In this document: positions 50,410 to 50,840 of the stretch, in pieces
How positions within the stretch are numbered: position 1 is the first letter of the stretch
Layout: every line of letters begins with the position of its first letter
Assembly (NCBI GenBank): GCA_938044775.1
Contig: CALIOE010000057.1
Coordinates: 1-50,840 of the forward strand
Source of the DNA: an uncultured Rhizobiaceae group bacterium
GTDB lineage: Bacteria > Pseudomonadota > Alphaproteobacteria > Rhizobiales > Rhizobiaceae
DNA length: 50,840 nucleotides
Reading direction: 5' to 3'
Translations under genes and position numbers: made by a program
The notes under the pieces: generated by a model
The model's database searches: none
Seen by the model: only the letters and a program-made list of their open reading frames with translations
What the model was told of the DNA's origin: nothing

Positions 50410-50840
50410 CTAGTCAGTTGAGATATCAGCGACCGAAGCGCGCTCGACGACTTCGGCTTCGAAAACTTTTTGGATCGAGTCTGCACGGCTCGATTTCGTC
50501 GCGATGGCATGGGCAAGAGTTCCTGCCGCCGCGCCGATTTCGGACAGCGGCTGGCGCACAGTTGTCAATTTAGGCGTCAACAGCCGTGCAACCTCCACGT
50601 CATCAAATCCGATCATCGAAATGTCGTCGGGGACGGAAATCCGTTCTCTCCGGCACACTTCGAGGCCGCCGGCGGCCATTTCATCGCTGTGGAAAAACAC
50701 TGCGGTGAATTTCTTGCCGGATTTCAGCAATTGTTCCATGGCCACCTGTCCGCCCGCTTCGGTGAAACCGCCTTCAACGATGAGTGCCGGATCAACTTCA
50801 ATGCCCGCTGCCCCAAGTGCTGACTCGAAACCCTCGAGAC
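50410..50840 (-). CDS. LacI-family transcriptional regulator, N-terminal part outside the window
   Basis: Only the C-terminal 143 residues or so are visible. They have the LacI effector-domain pattern: EGFESALGAAGIEVDP, AVFFHSDEMAAGGLEVCRRERISVPDDISMIGFDDVEVARLLTPKLTTVRQP. The frame runs to the window edge without interruption, so the start and helix-turn-helix lie beyond 50840. It stops 23 bases before the binding-protein gene, so it is probably the first gene of the beta-glucoside operon and its regulator. Confidence 0.88.
   Translation of the reverse strand, partial: LEGFESALGAAGIEVDPALIVEGGFTEAGGQVAMEQLLKSGKKFTAVFFHSDEMAAGGLEVCRRERISVPDDISMIGFDDVEVARLLTPKLTTVRQPLSEIGAAAGTLAHAIATKSSRADSIQKVFEAEVVERASVADISTD

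Noticed and set aside
50404..50413. AGCGCT core before the beta-glucoside receptor as a LacI operator
   Set aside because: Only 6 bp of symmetry, overlapping the regulator's stop codon and too short to support.
1..50840. CRISPR arrays, tRNA or rRNA genes, insertion sequences, prophage or toxin-antitoxin genes
   Set aside because: No regular repeats, conserved RNA folds, transposase, integrase or phage proteins were seen on either strand.

Overview
The window reads as a gene-dense catabolic stretch of an alphaproteobacterial genome, probably Hyphomicrobiales or Rhodobacterales and plausibly marine. This is an inference from moderately high GC, tightly overlapping genes, many periplasmic-binding-protein transporters (three sugar-type ABC systems and two TRAP systems), a Rhodobacter-like sorbitol/mannitol operon and typical alphaproteobacterial uronate genes. 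I see no tRNA, rRNA, transposase, integrase, CRISPR array or replication origin.

Layout: (1) 15-2200, arginase and ornithine cyclodeaminase, a short arginine-to-proline route. (2) 2500-12054, a LacI regulator divergent from an ABC sugar-type importer (ATPase, binding protein, two permeases). The importer continues through a stand-alone MetE-like protein, an alpha/beta hydrolase and a cupin in overlapping reading frames, followed by a cytochrome b561 and a beta-hydroxyacid dehydrogenase. I know no described pathway with this gene set. (3) 12271-17437, a LysR regulator, a TRAP transporter, and a convergent pair of a DUF1445/YcsI-type protein and a small unknown. (4) 17438-18184, a gene-free stretch. 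(5) 18185-21303, a second TRAP transporter. (6) 21423-23328, a Sel1-repeat protein and a di-heme MauG/cytochrome c peroxidase-type protein.

(7) 23398-25966, a translationally coupled flavin reductase, aldo-keto reductase and SsuD-like flavin monooxygenase, divergent from a GntR regulator across a large imperfect inverted repeat. The set matches the core of the oxidative sulfoquinovose (sulfo-SMO) pathway, but no sulfoquinovosidase or dedicated transporter is beside it. (8) 26085-30636, GntR, Gfo/Idh/MocA oxidoreductase, second aldo-keto reductase, HAD phosphatase and SorC-type regulator in a nearly unbroken chain. (9) 30832-38186, the polyol operon smoEFGK-smoS-mtlK-fructokinase. Sorbitol and mannitol are imported, oxidised to fructose and phosphorylated. 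(10) 38321-43468, KDG kinase divergent from uxuA-uxaC-uxuB, a glucuronate-to-KDPG route apart from the aldolase, followed by an M20 amidohydrolase. (11) 44730-50840 (minus strand), a LacI regulator cut by the window edge, then an ABC importer with a GH1 beta-glucosidase.

Shared style: stop/start overlaps are frequent (ATGA, TGATG, TTGA), several of them with TTG starts. Hairpins lie directly after all three ABC binding-protein genes, as expected where binding protein is made in excess over permease. Protein functions come from motif and family recognition by eye. Substrates of the ABC system at 3637-8010, both TRAP systems and the monooxygenase are inferences.
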